In this document: piece by piece, positions 6,938 to 12,583 of the stretch | How positions within the stretch are numbered: position 1 is the stretch's first letter | How the letters are laid out: each line of letters begins with the position of its first letter | Source: Eubacterium sp. TM05-53 | GTDB lineage: Bacteria > Bacillota_I > Bacilli_A > Erysipelotrichales > Erysipelotrichaceae | DNA: 12,583 bases | Assembly: GCF_003436425.1 (NCBI RefSeq) | Contig: NZ_QSPK01000042.1 | Span: 7,667 to 20,249, forward strand | Direction of reading: 5' to 3' | Notes under the pieces: generated by a model | Database searches by the model: none | Seen by the model: the letters and a program-made list of their open reading frames with translations, nothing else | What the model was told of the DNA's origin: nothing | Made by a program: the position numbers and the translations under genes

Positions 6938-8170
6938 CTAAAATTTTGAATTCGAGATAATGAAATCAATTAGATTTACATGTTTAATTCCATTTCTATT
7001 TTGAAGTAAATAATCTGTAGTCATTACATATTTTGGATAATTATCCCTAATGGATTCTAATGACTTATATTCTCTATCCTCTGTTTTTTTACTCAATGCG
7101 ATCGTATACGCAACTTGAACATACGCATAATCCATTTTATGATCTCTTAATATGAAGTCACATTCTAATTTTCCAATTCTTCCCACACTTATTGAATAGT
7201 CATGGCTTTTCGCATAAAAATAAACAATATTTTCAAGTACAGGTCCATAATTAATTTTATTATCTGTATTCAATGAAAAAAAGAAACTTAAATCCGATAC
7301 ATAATATTTCTTTTCTCCTGATAAAGATTTTTTTGATTTCATATCGAAGCGACTGCATTCATACAATATTTTCGCATCTACTAATATCTTAATATAATTA
7401 GATAGTGTAGCTCTTGAGATTTTCATCCCATTTTTTTCTAATGATTCTTGAAGTCCACTTATACTTGTAGTAGCACCAAAATTATTGATAATAAAATGTT
7501 CTACGGATTCAAAGGCTTCTCTATTTTTAATTTTTACTCTTTTGCGAATATCTTTTTCAAAAATCTCTCTTACAACACTTTCTGTATAAGTTCTTTTGAC
7601 CTGCAAATCATCAAATTGCACAGTCCGAGGAAAGCCACCTTCAAGAATGTAGTTGTTTAATTCTACAATCGTATTGGGATTAATATCTTTATTATAAAAT
7701 TTTTTCATTTCTAAATATTCATCAAAAGATAGAGTATATAGTTCGAATTCAATATATCTTCCTGTTAACTTGGTAGATAATTCGCCACTCAACAAATACG
7801 AATTGGAACCCGTAATAAAAATGGAATATCCACCATCCGTTCTATATCCATTAATTACTTCTTCAAAAGAATCCACATTCTGAATTTCATCAATAAATAA
7901 ATATATCTTTTCCTGCGATGTTGTCTGACTATCAATCAACGCTTCTAAAGCATCTGCCGTTTTAATGTTGCGATTTTTACGACTATCCAAATCAATATAA
8001 ATAATTTGTTCATCTTTCACATCCATTGTTTGTTTCAATTCATCGCATATAGTTTCCATAAGACTGCTTTTACCACAACGCCTTACTCCTGTAATCACTT
8101 TAATAAGATCTTCTTCTGAATAAAATGGTCGGATTTTTTTTAAATATTTTTCTCGTTTGTATAAATTCAT
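6938..8170 (-). CDS. ATP-binding protein, AAA_14 + DUF4143
   Basis: This 410-aa protein has the two-part design of a large, uncharacterised ATPase family common in anaerobes. The ATPase half has Walker A GVRRCGKSS (28-36), Walker B YLFIDEIQ (90-97) and the sensor-like FITGSNSYLLSG (118-129). A winged-helix-like region follows at about 220-275. The DUF4143 half ends with LEN (about 312), LECDFIL (335-341) and YAYVQVAY (348-355), which resembles a PD-(D/E)XK core with Gln/Val where the usual Glu-x-Lys would be; nuclease activity is therefore doubtful. The ATG has GAGG 8 bases upstream and a TAAAAT -10-like box at 8195-8190. It is transcribed alone, and its locus is bracketed by related 50-bp repeats, which suggests it arrived or was shuffled as a unit. 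Family members are suspected of roles in conflict or mobile-element biology, but no function is established. Confidence 0.88.
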   Translation of the reverse strand: MNLYKREKYLKKIRPFYSEEDLIKVITGVRRCGKSSLMETICDELKQTMDVKDEQIIYIDLDSRKNRNIKTADALEALIDSQTTSQEKIYLFIDEIQNVDSFEEVINGYRTDGGYSIFITGSNSYLLSGELSTKLTGRYIEFELYTLSFDEYLEMKKFYNKDINPNTIVELNNYILEGGFPRTVQFDDLQVKRTYTESVVREIFEKDIRKRVKIKNREAFESVEHFIINNFGATTSISGLQESLEKNGMKISRATLSNYIKILVDAKILYECSRFDMKSKKSLSGEKKYYVSDLSFFFSLNTDNKINYGPVLENIVYFYAKSHDYSISVGRIGKLECDFILRDHKMDYAYVQVAYTIALSKKTEDREYKSLESIRDNYPKYVMTTDYLLQNRNGIKHVNLIDFIISNSKF

Positions 8171-8220
8171 GTGTCCTACCTCTGATTAAATTTTATCAAA
8201 ATAAACAAGAGCAAACAACG

Positions 8221-8267
8221 TTTATCGTGTCAGAAAATGAAAAAAGTGCAATATCTGACACGATAAA
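8221..8267. repeat. Perfect 14-bp inverted repeat upstream of the ATPase gene
   Basis: TTTATCGTGTCAGA (8221-8234) and TCTGACACGATAAA (8254-8267) are exact complements with a 19-base spacer. The spacer contains AAAGTGCA (8243-8250), which is complementary to TGCACTTT (8268-8275) just outside the right arm. The two stems therefore interleave. They could alternate, or form an H-type pseudoknot with an 8-base first loop, a 3-base second loop and no third loop. Confidence 0.75.
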
Positions 8268-8275
8268 TGCACTTT
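8226..8275. repeat. Copy B of the 50-bp repeat flanking the ATPase gene
   Basis: This is the partner of 6883-6932 (43 of 50 identical, same orientation). Here the outer inverted repeat is intact. The repeat occupies the gap between the ferredoxin-like gene and the ATPase gene. Confidence 0.7.
8238..8275 (-). terminator. Terminator of the ferredoxin-like gene
   Basis: In minus-strand RNA, AAAGUGCA (8275-8268) pairs with UGCACUUU (8250-8243) over a 17-base loop and runs into six U (8245-8240). It starts 7 bases after the TAA of the Fe-S gene. The loop contains one arm of the 14-bp inverted repeat, so the two structures compete. Confidence 0.65.
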
Positions 8276-8282
8276 ATTTAGT

Positions 8283-8975
8283 TTAATCTAAGATTTTTCC
8301 ATCCATTGAAATTGTGACGACTTGCCAAGGAATGAACTTTTTACTTCCCTGCAAAGCTTTCTTAACCGCATTTTCAAGACCACCACAACAAGGTACTTCC
8401 ATACGAACAATGGTTACACTTTCAATGGAATTCATACGAATGATATCGCAAAGCTTTTCTGAATAATCCACACCATCTAGTTTTGGACATCCAATTAAAG
8501 TCACTTTGTTTCTCATAAATTCCTGATGGAAATTGGCATAGGCATACGCTGTACAATCCGCAGCTATCAATAGTTTGGCATGTTGAAAGAATGGTGCGTT
8601 GATTGGTGCTAACTTAATTTGTACTGGCCAAGATGTTAATTGACTAGATACATCGATAGATGGAGTAGCGATTGGATTTAGTGTATGCATCATAGAGCCT
8701 GGACAGCCTGTATGCATAGTACCTGCATCTTTCATGCGTTGTTCCATATTCTTTTTTACAGCCTCTTCATCATAAGCTAAAGTATCTTTTTCAATAAATG
8801 AAATAGCGCCCGTAGGACATGTAGGCAAACAATCCCCTAGTCCGTCACAATAATCATCACGCATTAATTTCGCTTTTCCGTTCACTAAGCCAATGGCTCC
8901 TTCATGACAGGCATCCACACAGATACCGCATCCTGTACATTTATCTTCATCAATTTGAATTATTTTTCTTAACAT
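8283..8975 (-). CDS. Two-cluster 4Fe-4S ferredoxin-like protein with a Cys-containing C-terminal domain
   Basis: The N-terminal 60 residues form a ferredoxin fold: C13-x2-C16-x2-C19-x3-C23 is complete. The second motif reads CDGLGDCLPTCP (C43, C49, C53) with Leu46 where the canonical CxxCxxC has Cys. Cluster II would therefore have only three Cys ligands, consistent with a labile [4Fe-4S] or a [3Fe-4S] centre. A linker (about 65-110) leads to a domain with C91, C141, C163 (IGCPKLDG) and C196-C197 (VPCCGG), which look functional. It is probably a cytoplasmic electron carrier or sensor. The length (230 aa) far exceeds a plain ferredoxin. The ATG has GAGG 8 bases upstream. The gene is divergent from a Crp/Fnr regulator, and such pairs usually regulate one another. 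A terminator follows. The redox partner is unknown. Confidence 0.85.
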   Translation of the reverse strand: MLRKIIQIDEDKCTGCGICVDACHEGAIGLVNGKAKLMRDDYCDGLGDCLPTCPTGAISFIEKDTLAYDEEAVKKNMEQRMKDAGTMHTGCPGSMMHTLNPIATPSIDVSSQLTSWPVQIKLAPINAPFFQHAKLLIAADCTAYAYANFHQEFMRNKVTLIGCPKLDGVDYSEKLCDIIRMNSIESVTIVRMEVPCCGGLENAVKKALQGSKKFIPWQVVTISMDGKILD

Positions 8976-9059
8976 AGAATCATCCTCATTTCTTATGACC
9001 TTATTTTAGTGTATAATACAATCAATTTATGTTGTTTAAACCACGAAAGGGAGACATTT
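8976..9059. promoter_or_regulatory. Shared control region of the ferredoxin-like and Crp/Fnr genes
   Basis: This 84-bp divergent gap holds a perfect TATAAT (9012-9017) for the regulator gene, with no good -35 box, as is common for regulated promoters. The box lies inside the palindrome TGTATAATACA (9010-9020). On the minus strand the same palindrome gives TATTAT (9018-9013), a possible -10 for the ferredoxin-like gene. A second short palindrome, GTTTAAAC, lies at 9034-9041. A dimeric regulator bound at 9010-9020 could affect both genes; this is inferred. Confidence 0.45.
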
Positions 9060-9614
9060 ATGGATTTACAATTAAAAAAATACAAGAAAAATGAAATTAT
9101 TTATCATATGGAAGATATTCCTCAAGCCATTGGCATTGTCAAAGAAGGAAGTGTTGTCATAGAAACTGTAGACTTTTTAGGCAATGTTTCCCTATTGTCA
9201 CATATAGGTCCCAATCAAATGTTTGCGGAAAGCTATGTCCTAACCAAAACACCTATGTATGTATATGTTAGAGCGGTTGAGGATTGTACAATTCAATTTT
9301 TAGATGTTCAAACCTTAGAAAAATCCCCAGAATTAAAAAATCAAATGATTCAAATACTTTCAAATAAAAACAAGATGTTATCACAACACATATTCCATAT
9401 TTCCAACAAAACCATTCGCAATAAAGTGTTGTCATACTTATCGTTTATGAAACTAGAAACACAAAATTCTACCTTTAAGATTCCGTTTGATCGTCAACAG
9501 ATGGCTGACTATTTAAACGTAGAACGAAGTGCCTTATCAAAAGAGCTTTCTAAAATGAAAAGTGAAGGTCTAATTGATTATCACAAGAACACCTTCACCG
9601 TTTACTCTATTTAA
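9060..9614 (+). CDS. Crp/Fnr-family transcriptional regulator
   Basis: The 184-aa protein has a cyclic-nucleotide-binding-type beta-roll (about 8-85, including KEGSVVIETVDFLG and PNQMFAES), a dimer helix (about 90-125), and a C-terminal winged helix (143-184). The helix-turn-helix is DRQQMADYLNVERSALSKEL, which ends in the SALSKEL recognition helix of the family. It has only one Cys (C76) and so cannot hold an Fnr-type [4Fe-4S] cluster. It also lacks the Arg/Ser cAMP pocket as far as I can see, so the signal is something else (small molecule, haem, redox or NO by other means). The ATG at 9060 is preferred because GGGAG lies 7 bases in front; the frame extends to a GTG at 9009 inside the promoter. 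Likely controls the divergent ferredoxin-like gene. The 3' end overlaps the convergent PHP gene by 8 bases. Confidence 0.88.
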   Translation: MDLQLKKYKKNEIIYHMEDIPQAIGIVKEGSVVIETVDFLGNVSLLSHIGPNQMFAESYVLTKTPMYVYVRAVEDCTIQFLDVQTLEKSPELKNQMIQILSNKNKMLSQHIFHISNKTIRNKVLSYLSFMKLETQNSTFKIPFDRQQMADYLNVERSALSKELSKMKSEGLIDYHKNTFTVYSI

Positions 9615-10398
9615 TTTTCACTGGTACAAAACCATCATTGGTTAATATTTGCAGTTCTTTAAATCCGCAAGATTGAATCAAATCTAAACTGGATTCAAAA
9701 GCACAATCCAAATAGTTCTTATCATGACAATCACTGTTTAGACAAATACGCGCATTCTTTGCGTATAAATATTCCAATATATTCTTAGATGGATATGGTG
9801 TTTTACGATAGCCTCTAGCGATAGCTCCGGTATTCACTTCAAAAATCTTGTCGTTGATCAACAATCGGTCAATGCAGTCGCAAACAATGTTCATATAGTC
9901 TTTATCATTAAATTGAAAATAAGACTCGTCCTCATTATATTTGGTAATCAAATCCAAATGTCCAATGATATCCACTTCTTGCCAATCATACATATTCGAT
10001 AAATCTGAATAGTAGTCTTTACACATCTTTTTATAATCACCAGAATAGGATTCAAATAAAGAATCAAATACAGGCTTTGAATAATCCACGGATACTTCAC
10101 CTAAAAAGTGTTTACTTCCAATCACATATTCAAATGGAGCTTTTTCAGCTATTCTTCCTAACATATCTTCTTCAATCCCTAAATGAATTTGAATAGATGA
10201 AGAATATTTCAATTTAATTCTCTCAACCTCTGAAATATATCCTAAAGTATCTCGCATGGAACTTGTATCCACGTCCAAATGTCCATGACCTGAAAAGCCA
10301 AGAATGTCAAAGCCTTTTGAGATGGCTTCTAAAGTCATTTCTTCAATCGTATCTTTTCCATCACAAAAGATAGAGTGTGTATGTAGATTCTGTTTCAT
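9607..10398 (-). CDS. PHP-domain phosphoesterase, histidinol-phosphatase (HisJ/HisK)-like
   Basis: PHP proteins use a trinuclear metal site to hydrolyse phosphomonoesters. The ligands are visible: LHTH (H6, H8), D13, GFSGHGH (H38, H40), GIEED (E76), GSKHF (H97), IGHLDL (H147) and NSDCHD (D223, H225). The 263-aa length suits a monomeric histidinol-phosphate phosphatase. No his gene is nearby, however, so another phosphoester substrate is possible. The ATG at 10398 overlaps the TGA of the tyrosine phosphatase gene as ATGA, and AGAGG lies just upstream. The frame extends to a TTG at 10416 inside the upstream gene, which I reject. Co-translation with a phosphotyrosine phosphatase recalls CpsB/YwqE-type PHP tyrosine phosphatases, but this sequence looks closer to HisJ/HisK. 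The stop overlaps the convergent regulator gene, and no terminator is visible between them. Confidence 0.82.
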   Translation of the reverse strand: MKQNLHTHSIFCDGKDTIEEMTLEAISKGFDILGFSGHGHLDVDTSSMRDTLGYISEVERIKLKYSSSIQIHLGIEEDMLGRIAEKAPFEYVIGSKHFLGEVSVDYSKPVFDSLFESYSGDYKKMCKDYYSDLSNMYDWQEVDIIGHLDLITKYNEDESYFQFNDKDYMNIVCDCIDRLLINDKIFEVNTGAIARGYRKTPYPSKNILEYLYAKNARICLNSDCHDKNYLDCAFESSLDLIQSCGFKELQILTNDGFVPVKIK

Positions 10399-10829
10399 GA
10401 TAACCTCTCTAACCAAGCTTTACAGCCTTCATAAATATCACTATAAGCAGTTTCAAAATCATTACTGTACCAAGGATCTGAAACATCTCTTGATAATAAT
10501 TTATAGATTTTGTGATCTGGATCATTATTGAACATACGATTTAGATTACGCATATTATTTTCATCCATACAAATTAAATAATCATACGACAAATAATCAC
10601 TCATTGTAGCTTGTCTTGCATAATGTCTAGAAAATGGAATCCCCTTTTCTTTTAGTTTACGCTTAGCCGGAGGATAGATATCATTACCAATTTCTTCACA
10701 ACTTGTAGCTGCACTAGAGACATATAGTTCTACCCCATTTTTCTTTGCCAAATCTTTCATAATGTACTCAGCACTAACACTTCTACATATGTTACCGTGA
10801 CAGATAAACATAATTTTCTTCATATTCAA
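10395..10829 (-). CDS. Low-molecular-weight protein-tyrosine phosphatase
   Basis: The active-site loop CHGNICRS (residues 10-17) is the C-x5-R-S signature with nucleophile Cys10 and Arg16. The general-acid motif DPWY is present near residue 117. The length of 144 aa is normal, so the enzyme should be active in the cytoplasm on phosphotyrosine (or phosphoarginine, as for YwlE-type relatives). The start is probably TTG at 10829: GGAG in the leader is 7 bases before this TTG but 13 bases before the in-frame ATG at 10823, too far to use well. The ATGA overlap couples it to the PHP gene. The promoter, leader and first codons are part of the 166-bp duplicated segment, so this gene is the apparent target of a mobile element and its expression now depends on the repeat copy in front of it. 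Confidence 0.93.
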   Translation of the reverse strand: MNMKKIMFICHGNICRSVSAEYIMKDLAKKNGVELYVSSAATSCEEIGNDIYPPAKRKLKEKGIPFSRHYARQATMSDYLSYDYLICMDENNMRNLNRMFNNDPDHKIYKLLSRDVSDPWYSNDFETAYSDIYEGCKAWLERLS

Positions 10830-10969
10830 ATTAAATCTCCTTATACCAGATTATATCAGATTATGCCTATAAATATAGGTTATTTCATCATTCGCTAAGT
10901 TCCCTCAAATTTGTATTAACCTTGCATACTCTTGCATATCATACCATGTAATGGGCACAAAACAGGCAC
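10804..10969. repeat. Direct repeat copy 1 (166 bp): promoter, leader and first codons of the tyrosine phosphatase
   Basis: It matches 11048-11213 at a constant offset of 244 bases with no gaps and 8 mismatches (about 95% identity). The segment holds a TATAAT -10 box for the phosphatase (minus strand, 10855-10850), the palindrome CCTATA-AA-TATAGG (10866-10879), two copies of CTTGCATA ten bases apart (10921-10928, 10931-10938) and two GGCAC motifs eleven bases apart. It is the probable attachment-site side that keeps the gene intact. Confidence 0.9.
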
Positions 10970-11013
10970 ACAATCATTTTATAAATTTCTAATTACCACT
11001 TTATATAAAGGTT

Positions 11014-11073
11014 TTATTTTTTACTACGCCAAAGGCTCCCACAGCAAATAAACATAATTTTCTTCATATTCAA
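11014..11073 (-). pseudogene. Displaced 5' fragment of a tyrosine phosphatase gene (19 codons)
   Basis: It lies inside and just beyond repeat copy 2. From a TTG at 11073, preceded by an even better ribosome site (GGAGG, 7 bases before), the frame reads MNMKKIMFICCGSLWRSKK and then TAA. It matches the intact phosphatase start, MNMKKIMFICHGNICRS, including C10, G12, R16 and S17 of the C-x5-R-S loop, and then ends. The promoter and ribosome site are intact, so a short peptide could be made, but it can have no phosphatase fold. It is most simply the start of a related phosphatase gene left behind at an integration or deletion junction. Confidence 0.55.
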
Positions 11074-11213
11074 ATTAAACCTCCTTATACCAGATTATAT
11101 CAGGTTATGCCTATAAATATAGGTTATTTCATCATTCTCTAAATTTTCCCAAATTTGTATTAACCTTGCATACTCTTGCATATCATACCATGTAATGGGC
11201 ACAAAATAGGCAC
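11048..11213. repeat. Direct repeat copy 2 (166 bp), next to the integrase gene
   Basis: This is the partner of 10804-10969. All internal elements are conserved: the -10 box, the CCTATAAATATAGG palindrome, the CTTGCATA pair and the GGCAC pair. On the right it runs into the inverted GGGCACAAA arm and the end of the integrase gene. On the left it runs into the dead phosphatase start. It is the likely attachment junction of the element that carries the integrase. Confidence 0.9.
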
Positions 11214-11237
11214 TAAAATTTTAAAGTTTGTGCCCAT
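11195..11237. repeat. Inverted repeat with GGCAC motifs, candidate integrase-binding site
   Basis: ATGGGCACAAA (11195-11205) and TTTGTGCCCAT (11227-11237) are perfect 11-bp complements with a 21-base spacer, and a further GGCACTAAA lies inside at 11209-11217. There is no T-run on the minus strand, so it is not a good terminator for the integrase gene, which ends 6 bases away. Spaced repeats at the element end suit arm-type sites bound by the N-terminal domain of a Tn916-type integrase; this is inferred. Confidence 0.5.
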
Positions 11238-11242
11238 GGATT

Positions 11243-12439
11243 TTAGATACATTCAACTCCCTCAAGTTCTTCTATTACATCTTCTAAATGAATATGTGTA
11301 TATATATTCAATGTAATCTCACTCGAAGAATGTCCCATTAAATATTGAACAACTTTAGGATTCACACCAGCTTTGATCATGTTTGAACAGTATGTGTGAC
11401 GGCATATATGAGGAGTGATTTTAGGCAGTTCTTTTTTATAAATACGATTATGATGTAATACAGCATACTCAAATTTCTTAGCCCATTGAAAAGCTACCAA
11501 TGGCTTCCCAGCTTCACTCAAATACAAGAAGCCCTTCACTCCATCCACTTCTGGTTGATTTTTTCTCATCCTTGCCTGACTACATAAAGTTTTAAAGCAA
11601 CGCATTAATTCTATATCATTTTTTGGAATTGGAATAGTACGCAGTCCACTGTTTGTCTTGCATTTTTCTATCCAATAATTATTAGCTCCATGATATTGAA
11701 GCTGCTTGGAAATCGTAATTGTCATACGCTTAAAATCAACATCTTTATAAGTCAATCCACAAAATTCAGAAATACGCATTCCTGTATGTATCAAAATGTA
11801 GAAGCCTTCATAAAATTTACTAAAATGCGAATCCTCTTTTACAAACTTCAAAAATCTTTTTTGTTCGTCATTTGTTAGTGCATCTCTTTTCACAGCATTA
11901 TTCATCATAATATCTGAAATTGGAAAATCAAATGGATTACGACTGATCAATTCATCATCTACTGCCATACGAAATGCAGGACGAATGACGCCACGATAAC
12001 TACATAATGTACTATAAGATTTTCCTTCTTCCTTCAGTTGAATCATAAACTGCTTTGCATCAATAATTCGAACCGTTTCTATTTTCTTTTTCCCAAACGG
12101 ATCTTTTTCTAAATATCGACGAACCGTAGTATGACCTACCATCGTATTCTTTCTTATTCCTAATTTTTGCGCATCATACTTTTCAACAAGTTCAAAAACA
12201 GTTAAATTTGCACCTTCAAACTTCACATATTCATTTAACTTAAATTGAATATTCTTTTCCATGTCCCTTAAACATAAACCATCACGCTTACCATCTGGAA
12301 CTTTATCACTTTTAACTAGTTTCCAACTACGAATCACATATCTTTTTCCATCCACATAATATTTAAAAACATAGCGCCCATTTGCCTCCTGATATTCACC
12401 ATTCTTTAAAACTCTTCCTTTAGTATCTTTTCTTTTCAT
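11243..12439 (-). CDS. int: Tyrosine recombinase, Tn916-type integrase
   Basis: The 398-aa protein is a complete homologue of the Tn916 integrase. The N-terminal arm-binding domain has KGRVLKNGEYQ...GRYVFKYYVDG and the conserved SWKLVKSDKVPDGKRDGLCLR (39-58). The core-binding domain spans about 75-175, ending in NPFDF (168-172). The catalytic domain carries R222 (HTGMRISEF), K261 (KTNSGLRTIP), H344 and R347 (TPHICRHTY), H370 (LMGHSS) and nucleophile Y380 (NIYTHI). All catalytic residues are present, so it is probably active. AAGGAG (12450-12445) is 5 bases before the ATG. The gene reads towards the repeat at 11048-11237, the usual layout of an integrase at the end of its element. No xis gene is seen in the 144 bases upstream that remain in the window. 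The rest of the element would lie to the right. Confidence 0.96.
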   Translation of the reverse strand: MKRKDTKGRVLKNGEYQEANGRYVFKYYVDGKRYVIRSWKLVKSDKVPDGKRDGLCLRDMEKNIQFKLNEYVKFEGANLTVFELVEKYDAQKLGIRKNTMVGHTTVRRYLEKDPFGKKKIETVRIIDAKQFMIQLKEEGKSYSTLCSYRGVIRPAFRMAVDDELISRNPFDFPISDIMMNNAVKRDALTNDEQKRFLKFVKEDSHFSKFYEGFYILIHTGMRISEFCGLTYKDVDFKRMTITISKQLQYHGANNYWIEKCKTNSGLRTIPIPKNDIELMRCFKTLCSQARMRKNQPEVDGVKGFLYLSEAGKPLVAFQWAKKFEYAVLHHNRIYKKELPKITPHICRHTYCSNMIKAGVNPKVVQYLMGHSSSEITLNIYTHIHLEDVIEELEGVECI

Positions 12440-12583
12440 CTAAGCTCCTTCTAGTGCATAGATTTTATACCTGGAAAAGATATACTCATTATATCAATCC
12501 CGGATAAAAATAAAATTCTGTAAATTAAAAGGCTTAACTAGCAATTTGGTGACATTGTTATAATTCTGGTTTTTATCATTTAT
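12440..12583 (-). promoter_or_regulatory. Upstream region of the integrase gene, with a -10 box
   Basis: On the minus strand TATAAT lies at 12493-12488, about 48 bases before the integrase ATG. A -35 match is poor (ATTTTA at 17-base spacing), so expression may need an activator or come from read-through. I see no gene in these 144 bases; a frame from beyond the right edge cannot be excluded. Confidence 0.4.

Noticed and set aside
8976..9059. Classical Fnr box (TTGAT-N4-ATCAA) between the ferredoxin-like and regulator genes
   Set aside because: Only one half-like ATCAA is present (9020-9024); the partner half-site is missing. I report the TGTATAATACA palindrome as a weaker candidate instead.
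10970..11047. A small element between the two 166-bp repeats
   Set aside because: At 78 bases it is far too short to encode anything mobile. It is better seen as the scar or spacer of a junction.
11195..11237. The inverted repeat as terminator of the integrase gene
   Set aside because: The loop is long (21 bases) and no T-run follows on the minus strand.
1..12583. CRISPR arrays, tRNA or rRNA genes, riboswitches, selenocysteine signals
   Set aside because: No regularly spaced repeats, cloverleaf or conserved RNA core was seen. No in-frame TGA occurs within the recognised oxidoreductase genes.

Overview
The window looks like a chromosomal segment of a low-GC, strictly anaerobic Firmicute. My best guess is Erysipelotrichales or a close relative. 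The reasons are an AT-rich sequence, short Shine-Dalgarno-led operons, many 4Fe-4S proteins, and a Tn916-type integrase. The lineage is inferred from protein flavour only; there is no rRNA or tRNA here to confirm it.

Left part (1-1290): a degraded frame runs in from the left edge and is broken by one TAG. It is followed by a minus-strand Rpn-family PD-(D/E)XK nuclease gene.

Metal/redox operon (1293-4984, minus): hypB, a very large Fe-S flavoprotein and hypA are spaced by single nucleotides, with a recognisable promoter in front and a hairpin-plus-T-run terminator behind. HypA and HypB deliver nickel to metalloenzymes. No hypCDEF and no nickel enzyme are in the window, so the client is unknown.

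Amide-hydrolysis operon (5061-6877, plus): a nitrilase-superfamily amidase overlaps a P1/DmpA-type self-processing aminopeptidase. It is divergent from hypB. Its best promoter places transcription start almost on the amidase ATG, and a strong UACG-tetraloop terminator closes it.

Accessory ATPase (6938-8170, minus): an AAA_14/DUF4143 ATPase is bracketed by two related roughly 50-bp terminator-like repeats, one of which holds a perfect 14-bp inverted repeat. Next comes a divergent pair: a two-cluster ferredoxin-like protein (minus) and a short Crp/Fnr-type regulator (plus), which share a small palindromic control region.

Right part (9607-12583): a PHP-domain phosphatase and a low-molecular-weight protein-tyrosine phosphatase form a two-gene operon joined by an ATGA overlap. 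Upstream, a 166-bp segment covering the phosphatase promoter, leader and first codons is present twice (about 95% identical, 244 bp apart). The second copy continues into a 19-codon dead phosphatase start and lies beside the 3' end of a complete Tn916-type tyrosine integrase. This looks like the left junction of one or more mobile elements that use the 5' end of the phosphatase gene as target. The body of the element probably lies beyond the right edge.
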